Origin: Elysia chlorotica
Lineage: Eukaryota > Mollusca > Gastropoda > Plakobranchidae
DNA: 64,000 nt
Direction: 5' to 3'
NCBI GenBank assembly: GCA_003991915.1
Contig: RQTK01000095.1
Location: 634,923-698,922, forward strand
The notes under the pieces were generated by a model. That model saw nothing but the letters and a program-made list of their open reading frames with translations, was not told the DNA's origin and made no database searches. Position numbers and translations under genes: made by a program. The first letter of the stretch is position 1. The number at the start of each line of letters is the position of its first letter. Below are positions 31,596 to 44,000 of the stretch, piece after piece.

Positions 31596-32067
31596 CTTCA
31601 AAGCTACTGATGCTGGAATTAAAAGCTGTAGATGGCGTTATATCCGGGTTTCTTTCAATCGCCAACTCATTTGGACTTTGAGTTTTCTTTTTAATGCATC
31701 CTAAGGCAAGAATTTTTCTATGTGAACAGGACGAGCAGTCACTGACAGCCAAAGATGGGTCATAAGATGTCCACAGTCTCTCAGCTGAAGAAGCTTTTTG
31801 ACGAGCAGAATTGAGAATAGCTGCACTTGGTTTCTGGTTAATGTGAACTATTTTCCTCCAGCACTTGCTGCACATAAGGGTTGGGTGACTATCATTTACA
31901 TCAGTCTTGACGTTAATTCCAAACACTAATAAAATTTCACCAGCAAAAGGTTGACACAAACGAGGTTTCATGAAGTTTTTCTTGCCTTTTTTTACACAAT
32001 TTAAGTAGCCACATGTTCGACACAGTTCATTTTTAAACCGGACATGATCATCAAAGCAATGATCCAT
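31596..32067 (-). CDS. RAG1 N-terminal-like zinc-binding domain, first exon
   Basis: An ATG at 32067 has an in-frame TAG two codons upstream. The frame encodes 157 codons plus one base up to a GAAG|GTGAAA donor (phase 1), and stays open past it to a stop at 31525. The residues resemble the N-terminal zinc-dimerization region of RAG1 in order: ELCRTCGYLN (Cys16, Cys19), then VFGINVKTDVNDSHPTLMC (Cys66), SKCW (Cys69) and, after a linker, DCSSCSHRK (Cys111, Cys114). RAG1 has LCRICG, VFRIDVK.DV..IHPTEFC, HNCW and CDICN at comparable spacing. RAG1-N-like proteins are known from molluscan mobile elements (N-RAG-TP in Aplysia). No RAG1 core or RING domain is visible here. The exon may begin a separate domesticated gene, belong to a decayed transposon, or be the 5' exon of PUS7, with which its phase agrees. 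Confidence 0.7.
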
Positions 32068-32188
32068 GGCCTAATTTTGTCTTTGCTCTTGTATTATTTA
32101 TTATTGCAATCACAATTCACATTATTAAATCAAAGTTAAGATCGAGAAAGCACTGGGTAGAAAAGTGTGATTTAAAGGTCAATGCTTC

Positions 32189-32501
32189 TTACTCTGTAGA
32201 GGCTCTGAAAAACAAACAAATTTAACATCAGAGCTCAACTTGAACTTGCTTGTAAACTAATCACTGAGATATAGTTTTGTTAAAATTCAAATATTGAAAT
32301 GCACAAAAAATTTTTTTACCTCATGTTGAAAAGCACAAGAACAACAAATATACAAAGCAAAAGATTGTAAATAGCGAAAGGCTCAATGAAATGTGGCATT
32401 TTATTAGATTTAGAGCTATCAGGATTTTTGTTAAGGTGGGCAGATATGGAATCCTCTAACAGACTAACTTCATGAGAATGGAATTGTGTGTCTTCCGGCA
32501 C
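32189..32501 (-). CDS. Possible small single-pass membrane protein (two exons)
   Basis: Exon 1 (32501-32320) starts MPEDTQFHSHEVSLLEDS and ends in a hydrophobic segment AIYNLLLCIFVVLVLF. A GTAAAA donor in phase 2 follows. After 115 bases, TTTTTCAG at 32205 leads to exon 2, which adds ASTE and a TAA at 32191-32189, giving 65 residues. The layout (polar N terminus, C-terminal membrane helix) suggests a tail-anchored protein. It is on the same strand as, and just upstream of, the RAG1-N-like exon. No family is recognised and the call could be a chance frame. Confidence 0.35.
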
Positions 32502-33406
32502 ATGCTATTGTTTTTGCTTCCAAATGACAAACATGGAAGTATTTAGTTACCAAACATGGAATATTTGGACATATTCTAAAGCTGGACATAAACCGTTCTA
32601 TGAATTGTTTCCATTATTACGAAATATACCGCACAACCCACACATTTGTCAATAAAATCAATTTGAAACCACCCAGTGCACTCATTTAACCTTTAAACTT
32701 AGGCTTATTGTGCACTTAATGGAATGTGAATCAGCTGAAGAAACGGCATTCTCTGTCATTGTTATAAATGCTAACTATTTTCAAAATAGTCATGATAGTA
32801 AATGGGTGAAAAGTGGCCAGCGACAAAGCAATACAATTTCCTTGATAATTAAAGTAGTTAATTACAAAATGTTACAAAAGGCTGGAAAATTATTTCAGAG
32901 AAAAGTAAAAACTTTGTATAAAAACTTTTTAAAAAAATCTTTCAAACCCATAGGATAAAATCCTTTAATAATTATTAAATTTCCGATTTATTTTTGGACA
33001 GTGTGCTACTATTTTAAGGTTAATAACTCCTGAGAAAACCTCAATGTTCACCACACATGTCTGCAAGTTAAACCGAAATGCAATCATTACAATGTCATGA
33101 AGCGCTGTAATTCAGTGGGCACTGATGGTCTGAGTTCCTTTTATTACACAGTCTGCAAGAAACTTTTCATTTAGCTCTCTATAGATAAATGAAATAAAAG
33201 ACTAGACTGTAGCCTTTACAAGCAGTTGACGAAGTCAATTGATAAGCTTAGATCTAGACATTTATGTTTTATTTCAACTCCATAACATGACAACAAAAAG
33301 ACAGGAAGTCTTGGTGTGACGTAAAACGCAAAAGCAATGAATGAACGGAACAATTTGGTTCGAGAGTCCGCCACACACCTCCCCCCAGCACAGACATCTC
33401 ACTGAG

Positions 33407-33844
33407 TTACTGGAAGCGCACGGGCAGTCTCACTTGTCGCCCTTTGCGTGACGTAAGCTGTCTGTGGTGAGTTTGAGCCGTAGGTTGTCCTCGAGTGTCG
33501 TCCGTCTCAGTGGTAGAGGGCGGCCTCGGCAACGCTGGAGGACGTCCACGCCGCGCTGGTTGTTGCAGCTGGACTGGTTTGGTTGGGTCCACTTGCGCTG
33601 GTTTGAGGCGGTCTATTGAGATCCGTTCTGCGCGACCGCCCATGTCAACAAGGAATGTTTTCTCACCTGGAGCTAGTACCGTATATGGGCCGCTGTATGG
33701 TCTTTGAAGTGGAGTCTTAACGGTGTCAGTGCGTATGTAAACATACTTGGCTGTGAGCAAAGATGGGGGCAAGTATGTGTGTGGTTTGCTGTGGTGGACA
33801 GTTGGTCTAGGTTTGAGGAGTTGTGTCTTGGCTCGGAACGCCAT
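33407..33844 (-). mobile_element. Ty3/Gypsy retrotransposon fragment: integrase C terminus
   Basis: A 145-codon frame with YVYIRTDTVKTPLQRPYSGP, YTVLAPGEKTFLVDMGGR and ISIDRLKPAQVD. This is the Gypsy integrase C-terminal block (VF.R.D....PL.PPY.GP..V......F.....G....VS.DRLKPA). It ends in a proline/arginine-rich tail, a stop and a purine-rich run (CTGGGGGGAGG on -), a candidate polypurine tract. The protein is lost upstream of 33844; protease, RT and RNase H are absent. Bases 32502-33406 otherwise hold nothing recognised. Confidence 0.85.
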
Positions 33845-35140
33845 TTATAAGGATCCCCGACAAATAGACACCAAGACAAGCACCTGAGGGCATAGAAGCT
33901 TTGACTTGCTTAGTTCTCTTTGTGGGAAATTGAGCATGATTAGTTCCCCTTCGTAATGATCTCCTGGATAAATCTTCAATCGGTTTTGTGTGAAGTTCCT
34001 ATATGTTTCAAACAGAATTCTTACCAAAGACCTCCGCCTTTCAGTCCAGAGCATTTTATTTTAACCAAATGAGCTACTAGATCTACTACATGTGCACTAG
34101 AAAGTGATGTATGGGACTTGTCAAGGTAAAAAAAGGAGGGTCTGAAAGAATATTGAACCTGAGGTCTTTCAATTAGAAGCCACATGTATTCTCTTCCTTA
34201 TGATGCACCATTTCCGTTAAAAAGTGAAATAAATTAGGGCATCTATAGGCTATGTTTAAATAAATTTTCAAGAAAACTTAATTGATAATAATGATAACAA
34301 ACAGAGACTGCTTGTTTGTGAATTTTCATAATTTTTCTATCGAATTTTCTGGAGTGCACATGCACAATGTATAAAGCAACGTTTACAAACAACTTAGAAC
34401 TACAAGACTAAAAGACCGTAATTGCTGCAAGCTTCTCAGTCTCAGGATACTGACAAGCAGAAGTGCTGCCAACCACAGCCAAAACTAGGGCTACGCTATT
34501 GTATGAAGGCAGGTATCTAGATTATATTACTACCAATCTATATTCTAAGTCATATTAAGTCTGCTTGGTTGTTTCTAATCTTTACCTTTGATGTCTGAAA
34601 TAAGCTCCCAGTTGTCCCACGCGATTCACTGAGCTTGGTGCGTTCTTGCCGTTCTTGGTGGTTTGTTGCAAACTTGCAGCTGCAGATTGCAGAGTACGAT
34701 TATTTTGGTTTCACTTTCGTTGTTAAAATGGCTGGGTATTTTCATTCTATGTCGGGGAAATTATCACACATTGTACTTTGCGTCTGCGTGGGTTTTGAAC
34801 GAGGAAGAGATTTAGTATGTTTCACAAAAATCAAACCAATTTTCATTTTAGACACCATATTACACAAAAAATACAGTTTCTTTTTCCGAGTGAATTAACT
34901 TATGTATTCTCATTTCCTTACTTTGAAACGATCACCTTGAGACTTGACTTGGAACTGTCTCCTAATTTTAAGTAATTTAACGAGTCTGGGTCTCAGTACA
35001 TACCGACAGGGCTAAAACAGCTGTACCTGGGACTTGGTCGATCACGTTAGTCTGGCACCGATCATCATAAAAGGAAAAACACGGGGCCATATCACGGACC
35101 TCCTGCCTAGAAAGCCATCTCTGTAACGCTATTGTTGTCT
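33845..35140. other. Intergenic stretch with no recognisable gene
   Basis: AT-rich sequence upstream of the Gypsy fragment. I find no spliceable coding exon and no mobile-element protein. A (TTA)n run begins at about 35146 and leads into the SINE at 35196. Confidence 0.5.
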
Positions 35141-35154
35141 TCATTGTATTATTA

Positions 35155-35474
<320 letters not shown>

Positions 35475-35489
35475 AAAAAGTGAAAGCCG

Positions 35490-35815
<326 letters not shown>

Positions 35816-35816
35816 G

Positions 35817-36572
35817 TGCTGCATGTCTGCTTCGTTGCCGGCATCCAGGGCGCAGTCATCAGCAAACAGGAAGTCACCTAGCCTGACCGCGTGGACCTTG
35901 TTTTTGGTCTTTGCCTGGAGACGTCGCGGGTTGTACAGCTTGCCATCTACATGTATCTGATGTCGATGCCTGGGGTGTCGACATTGAAGGCGTCAGTCAG
36001 CATAGCCGAGAACATCATGCTGAAGAGTGCCGGTGCAATGACGCAGCCTTGTTTCACTCCGTTAGAAACAGGAAAACGCGTTGATGATTCTGCGTCATTA
36101 AATACGTGAGTCTGCATGCCGTCATGGAACTGTCTTACCATCTGGATAAAGCGGGTGCTCATGACTTTCCAGAGACCTTCTCTGCTGACAGTGTCGAAGG
36201 CCTTTGTGAGATCGACGAATGCGGTGATCAGCTCGACGTTTTGTTCCTTACACTTCTCCTGTAGCTGCCGAGCGGCAAATACCATGTCAATAGTTCCTCT
36301 TTCTTTGCGGAATCCGCACTGACATTCCGTAGCAGTTCCTGCTCAAGATGGGCGATGAGCCGATTCAGGAGGATCCGGGCTAGGATTTTTCCTTCAATGC
36401 AGAGGAGTGATATTTCTCTGTGATTGTCGCATGGCTGACGACTTCCTTTCTTCTTGTAAAGATGGACGATAGAGTCGTCTTTGAAATATTGGGGGATGGT
36501 TACTTGTGCCCACATTGTCTGGAAGAGTTCTGTGAGCTTTACGCGCGTCAGTGGGCCGCCATGTTTGTACAC
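35817..36572 (-). mobile_element. LINE reverse transcriptase, fingers and palm, inverted half
   Basis: On the - strand it encodes, in order, IPQYFKDDSIVHLYKKKGSR, NHREISLLCIEGKILARILL, MVFAARQLQEKCKEQN, FVDLTKAFDTVSREGLW, SNGVKQGCVIAPALFSMMF and, after a frameshift, GDFLFADDCALDA with the catalytic FADD. These are the RT fingers and palm. The continuation of the same ORF lies on the opposite strand from 36573, so the element is inverted in its 5' half. Frameshifts and stops make it dead. Confidence 0.88.
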
Positions 36573-37364
36573 CTCATGAATTTCTTTTCCATTGCCGGTG
36601 TCAACTTTGGCCTAACCACAAGCACCAAGAAGACTGAAGTCATGTATCAACCTGCTCCAGGCAAACCCTACACAGAACCAAAAGTGGCAGAGAACGGTGT
36701 GAAGCTGGCAGCAGTGGACAGGTTCAAATATCGGAAGCACTGTGTCACAAATGTTCACATTGATGACGAGATGGACGGCCACATCGCAAAAGCCAGTGCT
36801 GCTTTTGGGAGACTACGATCCTCAGTGTGGGTACGCGAAGGCGTGAGTCAGACAACCAAAATCAAAGTCTATAGAGCTGTTGTCCTCCCCACACTGTTGT
36901 GCGCCAGTGAAACCTGGACTGTCTATCAAAGACATGCAAAGAAACTCAATCGTTTTCACCTCTGCTGCCTGTTAATAGTCAATTGGCAGAACAAGGCCCC
37001 CGACACAATGATTCTCGAACAGTCAGAAATGCCTAGCGTCATCACCCTCTTACGACAGACACAGCTCCGTTACGTTGTCCATGTGTCCAGGATGTCAGAT
37101 GAGCGCCTCCCAAAGCGCATCCTGTATTGGGAGCTGAAGTCAGGAGCTCGTTCTCACGGCGGTCAGAAGAAGAGGTTCAAAGACACGCTCAAAGCGTCAA
37201 TCAACATTGATTCAACGCTGTGGGAGGCCCTTGATCAAAACCGACCAGCTTGGCGCGAAGCAGTCACCAAGGGAGCAAAGATGTATGAACAGCAGCGTCT
37301 ACAGGCAGCGAAGACCAAACGAGCAGCACGCAAGGTCCGAGTCAACTGCAACCCAACTCCTTAA
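36573..37364 (+). mobile_element. LINE reverse transcriptase, thumb and C terminus, forward half
   Basis: Open to a TAA. It encodes GVNFGLTTSTKKTEVMYQPA (the block right after FADD), KASAAFGRLRSSVWVREGVS, LCASETWTVYQRHAKKLNRF, TQLRYVVHVSRMSDERLPKR and a basic C terminus. It picks up almost exactly where the inverted half stops. After the stop, about 50 bases lead to an inverted SINE. The open frame starts earlier (36420), but that part is antisense to the inverted half. Confidence 0.88.
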
Positions 37365-37410
37365 GATACAGTCGTCTTGTCGCCTCCCAACCACCCCATC
37401 TGCTTGAACT

Positions 37411-37582
37411 TTAGGTTAGAAAGGGACAGCCACAAACCTAGGTCTAGCTTAGACCAACAGATAAGACAAGTAGACAAAGACACATTTTTTAGACAAATGA
37501 CATGGACGGGGATCGAACCCGCACCTTCTACTCGGGACCCATCGCCTTGTCAAGGCGAAGACCAGTGTGCTTAACCAGTTAT
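37411..37582 (-). mobile_element. tRNA-headed SINE, copy 3, inverted and lacking its tail
   Basis: Reverse complement of the same head and body as copies 1 and 2 (CATGGACGGGGATCGAACCC; GGTCTAGCTTAGACCAACAG). A (TAG)n tail is missing at its left end. Together with copy 2 it brackets the 5'-inverted LINE. Confidence 0.85.
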
Positions 37583-37695
37583 CTGTGTGCGATGCGGACA
37601 TTTCACAAAAATGAAAGCTCCTTTAGAGGGCTTTACACACGGCTTGCCTTGCCTTGACTGAGAAATCGTACTTTGCTGAGCTCCAATGTGTCTTT

Positions 37696-37696
37696 A

Positions 37697-37730
<34 letters not shown>

Positions 37731-37734
37731 GCTG

Positions 37735-37813
<79 letters not shown>

Positions 37814-37850
37814 AACTACTACTACTACTACTTATTCTTTTTCTTTGTCT
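37696..37850. repeat. (TAC)n microsatellite
   Basis: About 45 units with CTGCTG and ACAACT interruptions. It is not attached to a recognisable SINE body, and is possibly the tail of a lost copy. Confidence 0.9.
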
Positions 37851-39720
37851 CATTTATTATTTTCATTGATATGCAGATCGAAGTAACTTGGTCTCATCAA
37901 ATTAATGTCAAGAGTCACTTGAAGATCGGTAGTCCCAAAAGGTAGAAGGAAGTATTTTATATCAACACTCTCTTTCTTTACCTATTACCAGTATCAGTAA
38001 CATAGCACTACACCAACCTAGGATCAAGTTAACACACAAACTTTCGAGGATCATGATTTTATGGCGGTATTTGGCAGATACCATTGGTTTTCTTTTTTTT
38101 TTCTTCTTTTGGGCTGAGTAGAGCTCAATTTCCACGACTGCTAGTGATCATATTACATACCACAATTTGAAAGGTGACAAGAATAGGCCTATGCCATTAT
38201 GTTAAACTTATGTCATAATCTTTTAAAGTTAAATTCCACTCATAATTCGAATATATTGATAAATATGCATAATGTAATATTATGACCATAAATGATATTA
38301 TGTTTATATTTTATACTATCCATTCTTATTACATTGATTATTTAAATACAAAACTTACCCACGGCGCTTTCCATATTTAGAATAATGAGTTAAAAAACTA
38401 GCACAACCTGGTCATATTTTGAAGATCAAAATAAACGCGATAAATGGCAGCATGCAGTGATTGCACTCACGTCTGTGGTACGAAATACTGGAAATTAAAT
38501 AGATATAGATCTAGGTCTAGGCCTAGTCTACAGGTTTGCAGATTACAAATTTGATTCCCGACGCACAGGGCCACTCCATGTGATCGTGATAATTGCAATT
38601 AAAAGAACAAATGGCATCCTGTCATGTAGTTTGAAGTCCAGATCTAGATCTAGATCTAGAATACTAGATCTATTTAGATTCTTGATTCTATTCTTGTTTA
38701 CTACATAATTATTACCATATAATTTCACGTCTTGTTCAAGATAAAATATATGTCATGGCACATGTAGGTCTAGACTAGACTTAGATTCTAGGGCTTATCT
38801 TGGTTTCTAATTCTAGATACATGTAGGTTATCGATGATTTAGATCTTAGAATCTAGCCAGACATGAACTTTAGAGATCTATTCTTTTTCTAGTCTTAGTA
38901 GGCCTACAGTTTGTTGGTACAGGTGTACACAGGATCTGATAGATTCTACATTCTCATGAATTGTCTCTGAACCCGAAATGATCAGCATGCATTATAAACG
39001 CGCGAAGAAATTTAAAGACTTCAATGAAATGTATCGATAATACTAACAGGTATCTACTATTATCGCCCATTCCCATTTGCTTGCTAATCTGATCGAGGAA
39101 AAAAACAAGTACTACAGAAGTAGATCTAGAAGTTGAGATCAATCAAATAAACTTTCTTCTAAATATAAATTTGGGAACTGTGTAGATCTCAATAACTTTG
39201 TTGTTATCTATAGATCCGTGCAGTAGTTCTATCTCTGTAAAGAGCAATAGATCTATTTTGAAAGAGCAGTAAAGGAAAACCTATAGATTGGTTTCACTAT
39301 TGGTCTTGCAATAAATGTAGAAACATAGGCTATAGAAGCATGCAATCTCAATAGCCTTTCCCCGTCTTGTGCAGTATGGCAGCGATGCAAAGATCAATGA
39401 ACTAAAAATAAAAATAAATGTTTGATGAGAAATAGGCCTGATTGCGTCATTGATCTTGAAATGTGCCTAACAACAGTACTACACGTCTTTTATATGTCAA
39501 ATCACTTTGCCACAGAAGGCTAGCATTCCGATCAGAAATTTTCGGAGACTAAACATTTGATTGCGCCAGGTGTACATCTAGTCTTGTGAACTTAACTTTT
39601 TAAGAGTCTGCTATTTACTACACTGTCTTATTGAATGGACGTTGGGGATAGACTTCTAATTTAAATTATAGCCTGCTGCGACAGCGATATTAAACAACGT
39701 CATAGAACTACTGCTGCTAC
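37851..39720. other. AT-rich intergenic stretch, GATCTA-rich in its middle
   Basis: No gene or element protein recognised. Between about 38500 and 39250 the word AGATCTAG or CTAGATCT occurs many times, with a pure run near 38640 (AGATCTAGATCTAGATCTAG). The region lies between the mobile-element block and the DCAF1 start and could contain its promoter, but no core promoter is evident. Confidence 0.5.
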
Positions 39721-39810
39721 TACTACTATTTTTTCTTCCTCACTCTTCTTGCCTTCTTTTTATACTACTACTACTACTGCTATCACCATCACTACTCCAA
39801 TTGCCACAGC

Positions 39811-39863
39811 GGGGGGGGGGGGGGGGGGGGGGCGGGGGGCGGCGCGGGCGGGGGGGGGGGGGG
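39811..39863. repeat. Poly-G tract
   Basis: About 50 bases almost entirely G, with single C interruptions (GGGCGGGG types). It directly precedes a SINE. It is prone to G-quadruplex formation and to sequencing error. Confidence 0.9.
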
Positions 39864-39871
39864 TCACGGTG

Positions 39872-40105
39872 ACCCTGGGATAGAATACCGGCTTCTGACG
39901 CAAAAGGTCTGGGTCCGAGCCCTGGCGATTTTGCTCCCTAGCCTACTGGTTGGGTCGGTGTCAGTTTAATGTGACCGGCTGAGACAGGAATCATGGCATC
40001 ACCGCCCTGTCTTGTGTGTGGCAGCACATAAAATTCTCAGACGTTAGTCTTGGGGCCCATCCACAGTATAGCCTAGTATAAAGTGCTGATGCTGGACGTT
40101 TGCCC
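39872..40105 (+). mobile_element. tRNA-derived SINE, copy with degraded head
   Basis: Contains the family core: CTACTGGTTGGGTCGGTGTC, AGTTTAATGTGACCGGCTGA, TGTGTGTGGCAGCACATAAA, AGACGTTAGTCTTGGGGCCC and TGCTGATGCTGGACGTT. The B box is weak (GGGTCCGAGCCC). From here to the DCAF1 start (40106-41018) nothing else is recognised. Confidence 0.75.
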
Positions 40106-41018
40106 ATTTTATTAGATCAATGACTAAATGAAACAAAAATCAATCACAAAAACAAGATTAAAATTTTTGTCAATATATGTCATCAATACATCTCGAAGTA
40201 ATATTGTTTTTTTTTGTTCACACAGGGATTTCAAATACAACCTTTCAGTCAAATAGCAAAAATCGATAAATATGAAATTAGTAAAATGAAAAAAAACTTA
40301 TAACAATCCTTACAATGCTTTTTTTGAGATGTACATCAGTGACACAAACTCTGCATTCCCTATCATGGTGCTTTTTAAAGAAGGCTCAATTTTTTATAGA
40401 TATTTGAATAATATTGAATGCCAGCTATGTTTTTGAAGTCAGGGGGCACATAGTTTAGATAACAGAGGCATACAATGTTTACAGTGTCATAATACATTAA
40501 CTCGTTAAAGGTTTAAACTTTCTTCTCAAAATGAGGTGCTTAACTATCTTTGAAACTATTTTACTCCATCCTTGGGTTACTGATTCCATAAGAAACACAT
40601 CTTGTATGTATAAAATCACAATTTGAAATTATCACCCTAGGTTCAGAATTTGATACAAGCTTTTGAGAATTTGAGTCAAAAAACTCAAATGCAAATTAAC
40701 TCTTTCCATAGCTTTTTAGTACCTTGGAACTTGTGTTACATTATTATTATAGGTACATTGTTGAAGAAGCGCCTTTTGAGAATGAGTTATTTAGATATTA
40801 TTTTGAAGTTTGTTTTTGGTAGGAAAAAAGTTCAGGATTTTTTGTTCAAACCCTGGTTCCATCCCTGGTTGTTATTGCACTCACAAAGGGCTTTTTCTTT
40901 TTTGTAAATCGTAAATAGTTCAAGCTTCTGATTTTATTTTTGTTTTTTTGTTTTTCAGTCATCTGTAGGTGTAAAAAGTTTGTTTTGACAAGAACTTAGT
41001 TTCACTTGTTCACTTACA

Positions 41019-44000
41019 ATGGCTCAGCAAGGCAGAAACGCTCCAGTCAATGACAATGTTGCTTCATTTCAAGCCACCCTTGAAGACTGGACGACAAAAT
41101 ACAACAGTTCTGCCAGCTTTGATCCGATCCCGCTGTTAAACAAGTGAGTAGACAGCAGTAGACTGCTTTTATTCAGAGTAAAAAAATGTTCATGCATTTT
41201 AGATTCGTTTTATATATTCAATTCATGGTAGCCTTGCTGATATTGCTTATAAATATTTTCATTTCAAGCTAGACCCAACTTTGTTTTTTTTTTAAATTTT
41301 TTTAAGAAGATTAAATTTAATGAGTAGTGACGGGCGCCAATTTCCTTTGTCGCTAAATAGTCAATAGATAATTTAATATAAACTTGGTATAAAATAAATT
41401 TTTAGGCTGTCCCCAATAAAAGCAGACATTGACTGGAATAATGAATAGCCCTTGGAATAAATGTTGTGTGTTGATTTCCTAGGTAAAGAGCTATGTAATG
41501 TCTAACCCCTTATCACCTCATTGACTCCTCATATCTTAAGGCAACTGCATATTTTTCCACTTGTGGTAAGCAAAAACAATTATACTGAAATAAACCAAAC
41601 CTTTTCATCTCAGATTGGCAGAACTTTTGGAACATGAAACTGAAGAATTTTACAAGATGGACCCTGATCCCCTCGATGATCGTCCTCCTGGTAAGCTTTT
41701 GAAAATTATGTTTGTCTTGGCTACAGTTGTGAATAATCGTGTGTTTGTAGTTATTTGTATGGTGTAAGATATCTAGAAAAGTAGTGGGGGGCAAAGCCGC
41801 AAACTGGCTCAAGTAGTGGAGTGTTGGTCTCTAGATTGGAAGGTCCCACGGTCAATCGAAAATGTATATGTCCGATTTCCTCCCCAGCTGGTTGGGTCAA
41901 TGTTAGTTTGATGTGACCGGCTGAGTCATGAGTTCAGGTCTCCCAGCCCTGTCTTGTGTAAGGTAGCAAGTAAAATTGTCAGCCGTCATTCTTGGAGCCT
42001 GTCACAATATAACCTATATAGTGCTGACGTTGGAAGTTAAGCAACAAAACAGGAAAAAACTTAGTTGGAGTAATTCACAATTATCGCAATCAGTTATATT
42101 GTTGAAATCAAGAAAAAGAAAAGTCATTGTGTAAAAAAATAACTTAATTACTCAATTACCCCCAAAACTATGTGTCCAGTTATAAAATGATGAGGCCTTG
42201 CTCATCAAGTGGTAACAAAGGTAGGTTGCAATGAAAAATTGTCATTTTCTTATCTGTAGTAGAAATAATGTTGTTGTTGTTGTTGTTGTTATTATTATTA
42301 TAATAAATATTGCATATCTTTGTATTATGGGGTGAGATAAATTCTCATCAAACTTGTGTCAATTATGATGAAAGTTTTGAGAAGTTTGATTGGTTTCAGG
42401 CTGTGTTATACAGTTCATTTATAGATTCTTCTTATCGAATTTCTCTTAAGTGCATCATTTCCCATATTCCTACCAACAGGTCGTCAGATATCTGCGTGTG
42501 GCCAAGGGCAGATGATGAAAATAGTTTTCAAGAACGATGATTTTATGAACACTGTGAGTACACTATTCAACCTTTTATCATTTCTTCTGAAATCTAGACT
42601 GTATTATCTTCAAAAGTTTTTGATATGTGATATCAAAGAATGTATCATTCTAGAATCTATCACTTCTGGCTGTCTTGAGAATTTTGACACCATCATAGTT
42701 GACTTGTCAATTGCTAAATACTTACCTGCTAGACTGTTGAATAAGCCCATCTGTGAGAAGATATAGGGCATAAGATTGTTTTCGTTTGTTGTTGTTTTTT
42801 TCACACCAGAATTGGAGATATACACTTTTGTTGTGCAGTCTGTTAAACTTGTGAACAATTTTTGCTCTGTTCGTTTGAATTTTATTTTTAGTATAAGTTT
42901 TACTGCCTCTAGACCATTATTTGAATGTTTAAGATTGATTGGGTTGTAAGTTTCAGTTCCTTCAAGATCAATTTTTGAACGACTTAGTTTGTCAGGTTGT
43001 AAGTTTAAATTCCCTAAAAGTTCAATATTTGAATGTTTCAGATTGATTGGGTTGTAAGTTTCAGTTCCTTCAAGATCAATTTTTGAACGACTTAGTTTGT
43101 CAGGTCGTAAGTTTATATTCCCTCAAAATTCAATATTTGAATGTTTCAGATTGTTGGTTCGTACCTGCTGGACGGTCAGTACCGAGATGGAGGTCCACTG
43201 TTCACGGCTTCGTGCCGCGTCTTACTGGACTTACTGCCTGGCCTGGAGACAAGTGTGCCTTTCAGAGAAACGGTCAGTCAGATAGGCAGTTTGATAAATT
43301 GTTGTGGCAAACCAAATGAAATATTTCTTTGAAGGCCGACAGTGTTAAACATCAGGATCTTATTGAAGCAGTGTGGTTTCAATGAAATACTGGGGAGACG
43401 GTGCGATGCAGACATAAAGTTTACCTTTGTCATGCAAAATGTCTTCATGGATCTGGACTAATAATTTTGTGTGCATGATGAGATATATTGATTTTAGAGG
43501 AGGATCAGCTACCCAAAAAATATTTGAAATGCAGGATTTGCAAAGAACACTTAATTAGATTGTCTAAGTTTTCCTTATAAATGAAGATTAAGCTCTGGTC
43601 TTGTCTGTGTCCGACAGGAAGGCGTCGTGGAGCGTCTTTACCACTGGGCGGAGCATGCACAGGAGCCGCTGAGGTCTTACGCCACCGGGCTGCTAGGTGG
43701 CGCCATGGAGCTCAATGATGTGGCCGTCAAGTTCAGGGAGGAGAGCATGCATCTGGTGGGTATCTAACCAGACATTGGACTGGAGGCCCTGGGTTCAAAT
43801 CCTGATCAGGTTGTCTCTCTCTCTCTCCCTACTGGTTGAGCAGCTGTCAGAGTAATGTGATTGATTTAGGCAGGCTGTCTTTTCAAGTTTCCACTTGTTT
43901 GATTAATAGATGTGGGGCAAGACAGATTTTAGGAACCAAAATCTAAAAGGCCAGCAACCATGATACAAAAAAAGGAAGAAAAAAAAAACCTCACTTTGTT

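Noticed and set aside
43760-43890. Possible SINE after DCAF1 exon 5 (GGGTTCAAATCCTGATC; CTACTGGTTGAGCAGCTGTC)
   Set aside because: A B-box-like word and weak core similarity only; too diverged to call as a separate element.
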